64,000 bases of DNA from Saccharum officinarum (GCA_020631735.1 CM036201.1:70231471-70295470); one strand, 5' to 3'; counted from the stretch's first letter, positions 20,841-32,120 are shown. The notes: a model not told the origin generated them from the letters alone. Translations and numbers: made by a program.

Positions 20841-22693
20841 ACGGCGTGTGGTGTGTGTTGCCGTAGCGGCAGTAGACAGGAGTTCGAGTTGTAGAGCAGA
20901 CACGTGTCGAGTGATTCCAGCCCGGAATGGGACCGGGCGCCATCGCCGATGGCATGTGAAGCCTTCTCGCAATGGCCGGTTGTAGTAGTATGTCAGTATG
21001 CGATGATTCAGGGGGTGGATGTGGTCTTTTTCGTTCAGAAATCGCACGGGTGGTTTCGACAATTCGGTGCTCTGGGGCAGTGTTGACGATGATGATGATC
21101 ATGTTACGACTGGGCTCAACTCAAGTCAAAGCCACTAATGACGATGCCCGAATGATGCTAGCACTAATCATGATCTTCTCTTCTGGGCACTAGTACTCTA
21201 CTGCTCTGTTTCTGTTTCTGCTTCTATTTGTCCCTGCTGCCCTGTGGGATTTTTTCCCCCTAAATCCTGTGTATTTCCATTGAAATTAAACTGATTCTTG
21301 TAAAATTCTTACAATCATGTCAAATTTCTGTATTCTGAAGAGACCCTTAGTGCTGCTGTTGCAAAATACTCCTACAGACCAGAGTAAGAAAAAGTGGTGC
21401 AGAAGCAGCACTGCAACGGCGACAATCCTGAAACAAGTGCAGCCAAGCGAGGCCTAACCTACGGCTTGCCATCGCCTGAGTATGCTGTCGGAAATCCAAC
21501 ACGGTAGAGCCGAGCGATCCTCCTCCCTATCCTGGCCTTTTCTTTTCTATCCATTCTATTTCTCTCTTCTTGCTCCACTGATGAATTGGTATGGTATTCG
21601 ACCAAATCCGCATAGGCGCTTCGCGCGCTACGTGGGGATTCATCTGGATCCGATGGTGAACTGTGTGGTTCTTGATGGTCAGCTTGATGGCGGTGCTTCC
21701 CTCCTCGCTACAGTGTATTGGTCATGGCCGCGGTGGCGCGGTTAGCTTTGTTGCTTGGGTGGTCGCCGGCACCTTCTCCCGCGTGCTCGTCCTGTGTCAA
21801 TTTCGTGGTTGTCTTGGTCATGGGCGTAGTCTCGTGAGTCGTGACCCGAACGCGCATAGGACATGTCCAACAACAGGAGGCGCGGCCATAGCATTCAGGA
21901 GTGGTATGTATGTGGTATGTATGGGGCACCATTCGTCATATTCAAGCTTTTGGGTGCTATCCCCATGTGTAGCGATGGCATGGTATGGGACACGCTTCGT
22001 CGACTCTATGAGTTTTTGTTATATCAGTCTCGACATTGACAACGTCTTTGGGTGTTGTTATCCTTCTTTGATCGAAGGCAACATCACTGCATCCCATCTT
22101 ACCCAACTACTGGATATCCAGGTAAAAACCTAACTTTGCTCTAGATGGGTTGTGCATCACTTTGGAGGACCTATGTGTGACGGCACTATGCGTTCTGATT
22201 TCCCAATTAAAAGTCATTAATAGCTGTTAGTAGTATCTAGCATATTCCCCCTACATGTCTCGATTCAGCGAACCGCATAGTTTGTCAAGCCCTCTCCAAA
22301 GAGGATGTGGGGGCATATTTGTGGGTATTAGTTCAGGAAATATTACAATACCTATAGCTCTGACATCATCTCTGTTAAGTTGCCCTAACAACGACTGAAA
22401 ATGGTATTTTCGTCTAGAGATCACACTACTCCTTAGCATGGGCCTGTTCTTTAGCCCTAGTGTGTCAGGTGCAAAGACACTCTAGAAAATCAAAGGCTTC
22501 AGACAAATGTTGATTTTTTATTTAGTTGTTATTGCTTGGTCGCTGCTAAATGTCAAACAGGCTCCATAGGCACTTTTATTTAGCTGTTCTTGCTTGGTCG
22601 CTGCTAGATGTCCATTAGGCTCGATAGGCAAGACCACGTGAAACAGTTGATCACCTGCTAGCTGGGTGTGTCTTTGCTAGAAAGATGTGGTGG
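20841..22693. other. no gene supported
   Basis: 3' flank of the preceding gene, then mixed sequence. The frames at 21482-21745 and 21663-22133 lack domains and start/splice context; they may be relics but I cannot identify them. The imperfect direct repeat 'cttggtcgctgctagatgt' occurs near 22545 and 22590. Confidence 0.4.
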
Positions 22694-22701
22694 CAGATTT
22701 T

Positions 22702-22972
22702 GATTTTTTTTTTATTTTTAGCCCAAATTTGAAACAAATTTTAAATTTAACCCGTATTTGAAATTTTTTTTAAATCTAACCCGTTTTGCCACGCCACCAT
22801 GCATGGCGGGTCAAATGCACTGAACCCCGCCATGCATGGTGGCGGGGTACAGGTCCCACGTGGCACGCCGTAGGCCAGCGTGGAAAGGAGTACCCCGCCA
22901 TGCATCACGGCGGGGTACCCCTAACCCGCCATGAATCATGGCGGGGTACAAGTCCGCCCATTTAAAAGCCCG
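22702..22972 (+). repeat. left terminal inverted repeat of the MULE
   Basis: About 90 bp of AT-rich outer sequence precedes a cluster of palindromic CCCGCCATG/CATGGCGGG motifs (22794-22945), such as CCCCGCCATGCATGGTGGCG. It pairs with 28505-29074. Confidence 0.85.
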
Positions 22973-23287
22973 GGCACTTCTTGTTTTTGGCCATTCATCC
23001 ATTCCATTTCCCGCAGCGCCCGTACCCGTCCCCTCCCCTCGGCGCCCGTCCCCGTCCTCGCCCCAGGACCGAGCTCCCCTCCCCTCGGCGCCCGTCCCGC
23101 CTAGGGCACCTCCCCGTCGGCTACCGGCCCATCGTCGGACCTTGTTCCGGCCACCCCTTCTCTGCGTCCATCGTTGTAGGATGTTTGGTTAATGTAGTTA
23201 GTAAAGTTATATTAGTTTTAATCGTATTGATATTGTACATTATATAAGTGATATGTGTTTTCTGTAGAAATCATTTCGTGTTATTAG

Positions 23288-24658
23288 ATGGAGGACTCGT
23301 ATCGTGAGTTGATCTGGAGGAAAAAGGGTCGTCCTAGAGAGATGTACCCCGACGTGTCTTGCAAGGATGCGCCCGTTCTTCCCGAGGAACCTTTCCCTAA
23401 CTGTGACTGTGGTCATCCGGCGCACGTGAGCCAGTCGAGACATCCAGACACTGCGGCTCGTTGCTTCTACACATGTTATAGTTGTAGCGTAAGTAATTGT
23501 GCCCTTTGTTTTTCTTATTGGTTTCTGATGTTGTATTCGCGATGAGATAATTTGAACTTTTTTGTAGCCGTACTTCCGGTGCTTTTTGTTCCAATGGATC
23601 GACGGTCCGGACAAGTTTGACCCAAGGATTCTCCTTTTCTACCCCGGCATTGATCATTGCAAGCGTGAGGTGTTTACTCGCTGGGTTCCGCCCCCTCCTA
23701 ACCCTCCTCCTATGACGGAGGAAGAGAAGGTCGTAGCATCGGCACGCCGGCTCGAGGATCCTCCAAATTGCCTTTGCGGAGAGCAAGCCGTGATAAACCC
23801 ACGCAATGAACAAGAGTTCATTTGTCCTCTACGATATGAGGTAAGGTTTGAGTGAACCTTGGAATGTCATGTCATATATGTGTGTTTTACTGTTTTGATT
23901 TTGTAGGATCATGATTATCCCAAGTGTCGTTTCAAAGAATGGGTCTATGGTCCAAAGAGCCATTGGCCGGAGCCGGAGAAGAATGAGGAGGTGCCAGACT
24001 GGAAGAAGAAGAGGAGGTCTATTGTGCCTCCTGTGATGTGCAAATGTGGTGTTGAAGCTAGCTACGGCCTTGTCCCTTCAGGCCTTGGGATTGGGCACTT
24101 CTGTGGCCACATGATCGATTATGACGAGGTTTGTTAGGACTGTTGACACTTAGTGCTAATGTTTTATTTTGTTTGCTTTTGTACGCTAACTTTGTGTTCA
24201 TCTATTTGTTGCAACAGAGCACTCAGAAATGCAAATGGGAATCATATGATGATGTGTATAAGTTCAAGGATGAGTATAAGACAAAGGTAGCACTTCGCAA
24301 GATGAGAGGATATCCTGCAAACTACGTCACTGATTTCGTTAAGAACCATAAGATGAGAGGATATCCTGCAAACTACGTCACTTTGTGTGGTGTAGTTTAT
24401 CAGTGTTGTACTTTGAAACATGTCATTGTAATAATTTTAATTATCACATCTTCATTCGTTTCATTTGTTGATCCACTCACTAAGATTGTTGTGTGGTTTA
24501 TCCGTGTAGTTTATAAATGCAGTTTCTTACTGCAGTTCCTGCGTGCCCGCAGTTTTAGGGCCACCCCGCCATGGGGGGCCCTGAAACTCCGGGCACGCAA
24601 GAACTATGCCTACATTTTGCGTCAGCTGAGCGTGACAAATGCAGACATGACATGTTGA
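23288..24658 (+). CDS. triple GRF-type zinc-knuckle protein carried by the MULE
   Basis: Four exons: 23288-23488, 23568-23840, 23907-24128 and from 24218. All introns are gt..ag and keep phase 0. The protein begins MEDSYRELIWRKKGRP and contains three successive GRF-like fingers. The first is CDCGHP...CFYTC..YFRCFLFQWIDG (residues about 39-87). The second is CLCGEQ...FICP..YPKCRFKEWVYG (about 140-180). The third is CKCGVE...FCGHM..QKCKWESYDD (about 207-242). GRF domains are small zinc fingers that bind nucleic acid, often single-stranded, and occur in topoisomerase 3, NEIL3 and APE2. In this copy exon 4 reads through to 24658 because the sequence after KDEYK differs (24283-24290). The mirror copy stops naturally after ...EKEHFAR, giving 260 residues, and I judge that the true C-terminus. 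It converges on the PMD gene. Confidence 0.72.
24535..24604 (+). repeat. near-perfect 70-nt hairpin between the convergent cargo genes
   Basis: A 28-nt stem (24535-24562 with 24577-24604, four mismatches) encloses CCCC-GCCAT-GGGG, which can itself pair. The loop holds the same CCCGCCATG motif found in the TIRs. It falls in the 3' UTR of the GRF gene if the shorter stop is right. It is conserved in the mirror (38672-38741). Confidence 0.8.
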
Positions 24659-24810
24659 GTCATTTACAGCAAGTTTACGGAAGCCATGGCACGAAGAATT
24701 GCGTTTACGCCAAAGATTAAACGAGTGTTATCAACTACATGAGTCCAATCGAAATAACTATGATAACTATGATAACATGTGTCCGGCGCCTACTAAATAT
24801 GACTACTGTA

Positions 24811-27517
24811 CTAATCGCCAGGGGTGTAGGGGTCTCGCGGTCTCCATTGCCTCCTCGGATTCGTAGGGACCACGTTGCTTCTCCAGCCAACGTCTGTGCG
24901 GTCCCGTTGCTGCCTCTCGTGCTGCCGCCTATGTCCACGATCGAACTGCTGCATCGAGGAAGCCCCCTGCAAGCAAGCAACCTGATGAGCTACTCTAAAT
25001 GTTGAGCTACGAACAGTAGAATTAAAGAAAAAGCAAAGTATAGGGACCTATTGCTCGGCTGGTGTGTAGTTCTCCTGCTATGTGTAGTCTACCCCCTGTG
25101 TACCAATAGGAGCACCGTATAGCTGTGAGGCACCCATCTCCTCGTGACCGGTGTAATCCCACTGGGGAACATCGTCGTCGTCATCGTCGCCACTCGTCGT
25201 GTCATACTGAAGTGCCTCGTCGACATCGTCCGCACCAGCTGGACCCTTCCCTCTGTCCTACGGAGTACGAATAGATGAGGACGCAGCCCTAGTGTCGCTA
25301 GCAGAAGCAGCTGCGGTGGACATCGTCTGGCTCCTAGACCACGTGGGGTTGTAAGGTACGTCCAAAGGCGTGTCCGCACAGCTCAGCTTCTGAGCCAACT
25401 TTTTGCAGCTTTTTTTTCATTCTCTACAGGTTTAGATGACAACAACCATTATTAAGCGTGAATTTTAAAGGTAACTGAGTTGTAGTCATGAATGTTACTA
25501 TCAAAAGTACCTTGACAAAGGCGCGAAGAGGGTTGGTCTTGTCGTCCCTAGTCCGAAAAAGTTGCCTAGAAGCTTCCTCAGAGTAGTTCGACAACTGTTG
25601 TGCCTACAACATCACACAAGGTTAACTCGATCATTTTGAAACCCATTACCTCGCTTGAGGATGTAAGTGTAAAGTACTTACCACGTATCTATTTAGAGGG
25701 GCCCTAAGAAGTTGTGTTTGCACCCTTTGCGCATCGTCGAACGCATCGGCGATGTCATCCTCACCGGCCGCATCTGCAGGCATGTTGGTGTACGGGACCA
25801 TGAGATGAGTCCTCGTACTTCGCTGCAGCCATTGCAGGTACTCCATCCATCTTGCTGGGTGGTGCTGTGGAAGTTCGTTGAGGTGGCGAGGATGCCTGTT
25901 ATACCAATTAAGCAAATGTGGTTCGTGCGTCACCGCCCAATCCTTTTGCGTGGTCCGAAGCCTTCGATCGATCCTGCATTGCCATATTGCATTAGAAATG
26001 AGGCACTTAAGTAGAATAAACATATTGGCATCGTACCCATGCAGCTGAGCGTTGGTGGAGTACAGCGGTGGAATTCCCTGCAACCTCCCGAACTGTCTGT
26101 AAACCCTGAAAGGGTAGTGCATCTCAACGACGTGGAAGAAGATAAGTGGCCCTTCGTAAAGCCACTCGTCCCCTTCCTCCTCGCAGCGCGGACTAAGGTA
26201 GTCCTCTAGCTCCCACCTAGACCACGGTGTCCATGTTACCTGCAAAGTAAAAAAAACTTAATTTAGTATCAATCTCATTGATAGTGCCTTTAGTAGGAAA
26301 TGTGGATATAACTTACGTAGTTGTGTGTCAATACGTCTATCGCATCCGTGTACTGCTTGTACCTCCTTTCCAGCTCGCCCCTCACTACCTTAGCGTCTTT
26401 CCAGATGAAAAGGGCGGTGGGTAGAACATCTTCATGCTGCCAAACCTGCAAGTCACACAAACAAGGTGTCACTAATCTCTTTAGTCGTATGAAGATATCA
26501 AAGTAGTCGTATGTACTCACAGGCAAATACGGAGGTTTAGTAGGCCTCCCAACCAGAAAACGCTCCCAAATCCATACTTGAAGTAGGTACGAGCAGCCAC
26601 CTAGGTTGGCATTGGTCGACTGGCGACGACAGGCGGTACAAAGCTGACGGTATGTCCAAGCAAGGACCGCGGTACCCCAGCTATAGGTTGCAATGTTCTC
26701 CAGTGGCTGGATAAGGATCCTCAAGAAAATCCAGCTGATGCTGTCGCCTGAGGAGTCGGGGAACAAGAAAGCGCCCAAGAAGTGTCATAACCACACCTTT
26801 GCATACACCTCGACCTCATGATCTAGAGCACCGATCGGAGGCCCTGCACCAAAGTGCTGGGTTATCCATGACGTCGACACTCCTGAGGTCTTCCTGCAAT
26901 TACAATTGAAGCATTATTCTACAAAAATAGATGTAGCTGAAATGGTTGTATTAGTGATTTCAATAGGGCGCAAATATGAACTTACTTTGTGCCTTTAACT
27001 TCAGCCTCTGATGGCCTCCTACCATAGAACTGCTCCACCAAATCTACCCAATTAGACTCGTCGACGACCCCAGTCACCGGATGACCAGCCAAACTGAGAC
27101 ACAATATCATCTTGACATCTTGCATCGTGATAGTCATTTCCCCACATGGTGTGTGGAAGGTGTGTGTCTCCGGTCTCCACCTGCATCATTACAAGTTTCT
27201 GGTTATAGGCAAGTTGACGGCCCAATTTTACAAAACAAAGACAATAAATGCAAAATGCAATGTTACCTATCAACAAAGGCAGTAAGAAGTGCAAGGTCTA
27301 GTGTGGGGAGTGTACTGTTGTAGACCCGATCGATCTCAAGGAAGCCTGCCCGCTGTATGTAGGTCGCGTATCGCTCGTCCCAGCTATGTACGCGGTGCGT
27401 GCGAACACGAAGCGCACGCAACGGCCTCTGCTTCTCTGACAAGGCCTGGGCCCGGTGGTCCTTGTCGTAGTCTGCCTCAATGAGGCTAAAGCGCGGATGA
27501 GGAGCCCGTGCCTCCAT
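24811..27517 (-). pseudogene. plant mobile domain (PMD, MAIN/MAIL-like) gene, disrupted
   Basis: Minus-strand exons are recognisable at 27517-27267, 27180-26986, 26893-26521, 26445-26317, 26239-25682, 25603-25511, from 25423, and 24966-24811. They include PMD landmarks: LVDRWRPETHTFH (the D and R lie across the first exon junction), CGEMTITMQDVKMIL, SWITQHFGA, FPDSSGDSISWIFLRIL, YSWGTAVLAWTYRQLC, GGCSYLLQVWIWERF, then WTPWSRWELEDYL and HVVEMHYPFRVYRQFGRLQGIPP. The tail ends ...DPYTPGD. PMD proteins (MAIN, MAIL1 and many transposon-borne relatives) form a plant family linked to silencing and genome stability. Defects are a frameshift before CGEM (exon 2), an in-frame TGA at 26787-26785 where W is expected, and a frame problem in the 25423 exon. 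It is either a pseudogene or contains consensus errors; the TGA is a substitution, so decay is likely. Confidence 0.75.
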
Positions 27518-27657
27518 CTTGCAACCCTGAACCTGCCTATTTGAAAAAACAAAGACAACATTAATAACATTAGAACAATTAATAACGTTATAAAAAGACA
27601 AAGACAAGTAAATTTGAAGATTAAAATATCATAAATGCATGTTTACAATATAAACCA

Positions 27658-27996
27658 CCTCTTGTCTCGCCCGCCTATGAAATCTAGCGTTATGACCAGG
27701 ATTCTTGCAAATGGAGCAAAGGTTCTGCGCACGTTCTTCGTCAAAGTCCCCGCCACCATACATGTCGGCGCCGTAACCTTTCATATTGTCCATATCGCCT
27801 TTCAGTCGCTTCTTCATCCTCCTTCCCTTCCCTACCTTCTTCAGGTCCGGATAAGCACGTACTCCTCACCATAATATGGAGGCCACTGCGACTCGTCAAG
27901 GTATGGCTCGAAACTCTTCTCCCAAACTTTGAGGGTGTTGGCACGAAGATACAAGGGTGACATGTATGGTGCAACTGTGTGGTCAAAACCTCTAAG
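27658..27996 (-). pseudogene. C-terminal scrap of a MURA-like transposase
   Basis: The minus-strand frame reads LRGFDHTVAPYMSPLYLR...FEPYLDESQWPPYYG and, after a 1-base frame break near 27847, KKVGKGRRMKKRLKGDMD and a zinc knuckle CSICKNPGHNARFH. This order (conserved P-rich post-SWIM segment, basic GKGRR.KKR, CX2CX3GHNX3H knuckle) is that of plant MULE transposase tails. The catalytic DDE and SWIM regions are absent. It lies just upstream of the PMD gene in the same direction, so it may have provided its 5' region. Confidence 0.55.
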
Positions 27997-28096
27997 CCAA
28001 TAAGAGGTGATCATATTAAATAACTAACTAAATAAATAATATTAACTAAATAATACTTACTACAAATAAATAATAGTAACGACAAAATAAAAAATT

Positions 28097-28500
28097 ACCG
28101 TAAAATAGGTTGCGGCGGCGCGACGAGGTTGGCCGGACGGCGGCGTGCCGGGGTGCGACGGTCGACGCCGGGGTGGCGGCGAGGGAACGGCAGCCGGGGA
28201 CGGGGGACGGCGCGGCGGCGCGGACGGTGGCGGCGGCCGCGGGGGACGGCGCGGCGGCGGCGACGGCAGCGGCGGCACGACGGCGGCAGCGGCGGCGGGG
28301 GCGGCGCGGCGGCGGGGGCGGCACCGGCGGCGCGGCGGCGCGCGGGGCGGAGCTCGGCGGCGACGGCGCGGCGGCGGCAGCGCGCGGCGGGGCGGGGGAG
28401 GGCTCTGGGCGACGGTGGCGGTGCTCGGGGCGTCGGTGGCGGCTCCGGCGGCGGTGAGGCGTCGGTGGGGCGATGACGACGGCGGCGGCGTGGCGGGGCG
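28097..28500. repeat. CGG-rich low-complexity block inside the MULE
   Basis: More than 300 bp of nearly pure CGG/GGCGGC sequence yields long open frames on both strands that look compositional rather than coding. It may be the 5' UTR or promoter CpG island of the PMD transcription unit, since a gtaattt-type donor-like sequence follows on the minus strand. Confidence 0.6.
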
Positions 28501-28504
28501 CGGC

Positions 28505-29074
28505 TTTTATTTAGGCCGTGCCCCGCCATGATGGGCGGCAGGGTGTAACCCGCCATGATGGGTGGCGGATTTGGAGTACCCCGCCATGCATCATGGCGGG
28601 GTACGCCCGGGTGGCTTTGCCACGTCCCCCGCCACGTGGGACCTGTACCCCGCCACCATGCATGGCGGGGTTCAGTGCATTTGCCCCGCCATGCATGGTG
28701 GCTAGGGATGAAAACGGATCGGATACGGACGGATATTACTGATATCGTATTTGTTTTCATATTTATGTCCGGATTCGGATTCGAATACGGATAGTATAAA
28801 AAATACCGGATATGATATGATTGGATATCGACATCATAAATATGTGATTTAAATATTCGGATACGAATACGGTATCGGATGTTAAATATCCGGACTCGGA
28901 TACGGACGGATTAAAACCCCTCTAAACGGATTCGGTCTCGAATACGGTCGGAAAATATCCGTACCGTTTTCATCCCTAATGGTGGCGGGGCCAAACGGGT
29001 TAGATTTAAAAAAAATTCAAATGCGGGTTAAATTTAAAATTTGTTTCAAATTTGGGCTAAAAATAAAAAAAATC
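28505..29074 (-). repeat. right terminal inverted repeat of the MULE, split by a MITE
   Basis: The reverse complement matches the left TIR over its outer AT-rich segment and the CCCGCCATG palindromes, including the shared 'gttcagtgcatttg' and 'cacgtgggacctgtacc' stretches. A 276-bp MITE plus its 8-bp duplication interrupts it at 28703. Confidence 0.85.
28703..28978. mobile_element. hAT-type MITE (276 bp) nested in the MULE TIR; TSD ATGGTGGC
   Basis: Termini TAGGGATGAAAACGG... and ...CCGTTTTCATCCCTA are inverted repeats. A perfect 8-bp duplication ATGGTGGC (28695-28702 and 28979-28986) flanks it, which fits the hAT superfamily. The interior is full of degenerate CGGATACGG/ATATCC units. Confidence 0.92.
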
Positions 29075-29082
29075 CAGATTTT

Positions 29083-29744
29083 AGAGAGTGTTGGCCCGTA
29101 ATCTTTAGGCCCAAAAAAATGCACCCAATTTCTTTCAATCCCCTCGGATTAAGCCTAACAAAATTTTATTGGTCTTCATTTAGGCCTGCCCACACACACC
29201 TACCAATTTTTAGTTCTCTCCGACGGAGCACAAAAGACAAATTAATTACCTAGTAACTTGTACTAAATGTCTGAACGTTTGATATGGCACACGCAAATTG
29301 CTTTGTTGAAGCGAGGAAAACAGTTACAGTTTGCATATGCACCCTATTACACCACGCTTTGGTGGCCTTAGGTGAGAAAAGATGTCACATACTCCTAAAC
29401 CTCTATTGAAATACCAATGCTATAACGCATGACAGGCCACAGACTGCTGTGCACAAGAAAAAAGAAAGAAAAAACATCCATAAATATCAGCTTTATCTCA
29501 CCATCTCTCTAAGTCTCTTTTCTAAAACAATAGCTCCCTCTACCAGAACTACTAGCATGTCCTGCAAGCCACAACTTTTTTCTTCTCTCTTTCACGAGAG
29601 CTTCACTCTGTTGTGGTATGATAAGACCATTATCCCTGCTGGAGCGTTGGATCTAGCCTTAACGGTTTACCATCATTCACGGATCACTGCAACACCTTTG
29701 TAACGTACTTTAGCTTAGGGAAAATAGAAATAGCACAATATGTA
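29083..29744. other. no gene seen
   Basis: AT-rich spacer beyond the MULE. Short frames only. Confidence 0.4.
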
Positions 29745-30048
29745 GGTCATGTTTGGATCCACCGGCTAAACTTTAGCTGGCTAAATCCAACTAAACTTTA
29801 GCTGGAGGTCAAAATGTACACAATTATTTTAGCTGTTCCAACCTAGCTAAAACCAGCTAAAAGGCCTCGATGACCAAACTATTCCCAGCTAAAGTTTAGC
29901 TAGAGGATCCAAACACCTCAGCTAAAATTTAGCTAGCTAAACAATGAAATTAACGAGGGATAGCATCCCTAGCTAAAGCTTAGCCAGTTAAATTTTAGCT
30001 CTAGCAATTAGATAGATAAATTTTATTTGAGGTGGATCCAAACAGGCC
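29745..30048. mobile_element. MITE (304 bp) with GTTTGGATCCACC termini
   Basis: Ends GGTCATGTTTGGATCCACC and the inverse GGTGGATCCAAACAGGCC, flanked by TGTA (29741-29744, 30049-30052). Internally rich in CTAAA(C/G)TTTAGCT palindromes. Superfamily not assigned. Confidence 0.75.
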
Positions 30049-30312
30049 TGTAGTATTGCCAAATTAACATGGCTACTCAATTATTAAGAGGATCTTTTTT
30101 TCAAATGAACTGTAGATAGGCTCCTGGGTACAACTTTTCGCCAATAGCCAACGTTGATTGTTATCGCCAGAACATGCCTATTGAGCACATGGTGTTTTGA
30201 GGCAACGAGATAAATGTTTGTCTGTTCTGGCTGTGGCTACGTTGGTTGGCTAATAATGGCTATTCCTCTAACTTAAGACCTTCCGTTTCTTATCTCTCCC
30301 TTCCTCTGTTTA

Positions 30313-31439
<1,127 letters not shown>

Positions 31440-32120
31440 GGCCACGTCGCCCGGAATTCCCTCCTCCGTTCGATCTCTCATTGGATGGTCCATATCTCGT
31501 CGATCGGATTTTACCAGAATTGGTTTCTGGCGCTTCGCGTTGGCTTCTCTCGCTTCTACTCTGCTTCTCTGACTTCTCATCAGAATCCAGATAACCAAAT
31601 ATATACTCAGCTTCCACTTCTCCTTCTGCTTCTCGATCCTTCTCCTTCGTTCCTTCCCGACCCTGACCCCGACGCCCCTCCCGCACCGCGGCACCTCCGC
31701 CGCTCCCGCCGCCGCCTTCCCTTCCTCTCTCTCCTTCTCCCTCTCCCTCTCCCTCTCCCTCTCTCCCGGCGTAGCGGCGTGCCTGCCGAGCCCCATCGCC
31801 GCCACCACGCGGCGCGTTGCCTGGGCGACGGCGCCGCCGGTGTGGTGCGCGACGCTGCGCCTGGGCCCCAGCGGCGGCGTTCCCCAGCCACGGCGCGGCG
31901 CGAGCAGGCGCCGCCAGTGCCCGCCGGCGTTGCTGCCCCATGGTGCTCCCGCCGGTTCGCATCCGCTCCACGAAACCCTAACTCCCTGTGCTTGATGACT
32001 GCGGCTGCGCCGCGAGGCGCGAGCTGCTCCCGGTGGCGCGGCCGCAAGGCACGGCGTAACCCGCCTAGGTGTGTCTTCTTCCTCGCCGCCGGCGGTGCGA
32101 CGGCTTAGCTACACAGCTAC
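31440..32120 (+). other. gene-like GC/CT-rich 5' region, coding not established
   Basis: Contains pyrimidine-rich tracts ((CCCTCT)n at about 31737-31767), then a GC-rich segment ending near a gtctgcag|gtatct junction (32125). This resembles the 5' UTR and first exon of a plant gene and lies upstream of the kinase fragments. The 245-codon frame over it is low-complexity, and I see no domain. Confidence 0.35.

Larger units (their letters stand above)
3501..26121 (+). repeat. left arm of a ~22.6-kb inverted duplication
   Basis: Every gene, MITE and the solo LTR in this interval reappears in reverse complement at 37155-59745. The sum of paired coordinates drifts only from 63246 at the outer end to 63276 at the inner end, a net indel of about 30 bp. 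Base 3501 is the first base after a gap. The partner's base 37155, paired with 26121, is also the first base after a gap. See the findings for the assembly interpretation. Confidence 0.97.
22702..29074. mobile_element. Mutator-like element (6.37 kb) carrying GRF-zinc-knuckle and PMD genes; TSD CAGATTTT
   Basis: Both ends begin GATTTTTTTT..ATTTTTAGCCC and continue as inverted repeats of about 270 bp. A perfect 8-bp direct repeat CAGATTTT flanks the element (22694-22701 and 29075-29082). Long terminal inverted repeats with an 8-11 bp duplication are typical of MULEs. From left to right it holds the left TIR, a plus-strand triple-GRF gene, a hairpin, a minus-strand PMD gene, a short MURA-like tail, a CGG-rich block, and the right TIR with a nested hAT-type MITE. 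No full transposase is present, so it is non-autonomous. A truncated mirror copy lies at 37155-40569. Confidence 0.85.

Noticed and set aside
21482..22133. Possible gene (87- and 156-codon frames)
   Set aside because: No domain, no splice signals, and identity with the mirror copy reflects assembly duplication rather than selection.
28110..28531. Long open frames (115-221 codons) on both strands in the CGG-rich block
   Set aside because: Composition-driven: Ala/Gly/Arg/Pro-only translations in several frames at once, no domain.
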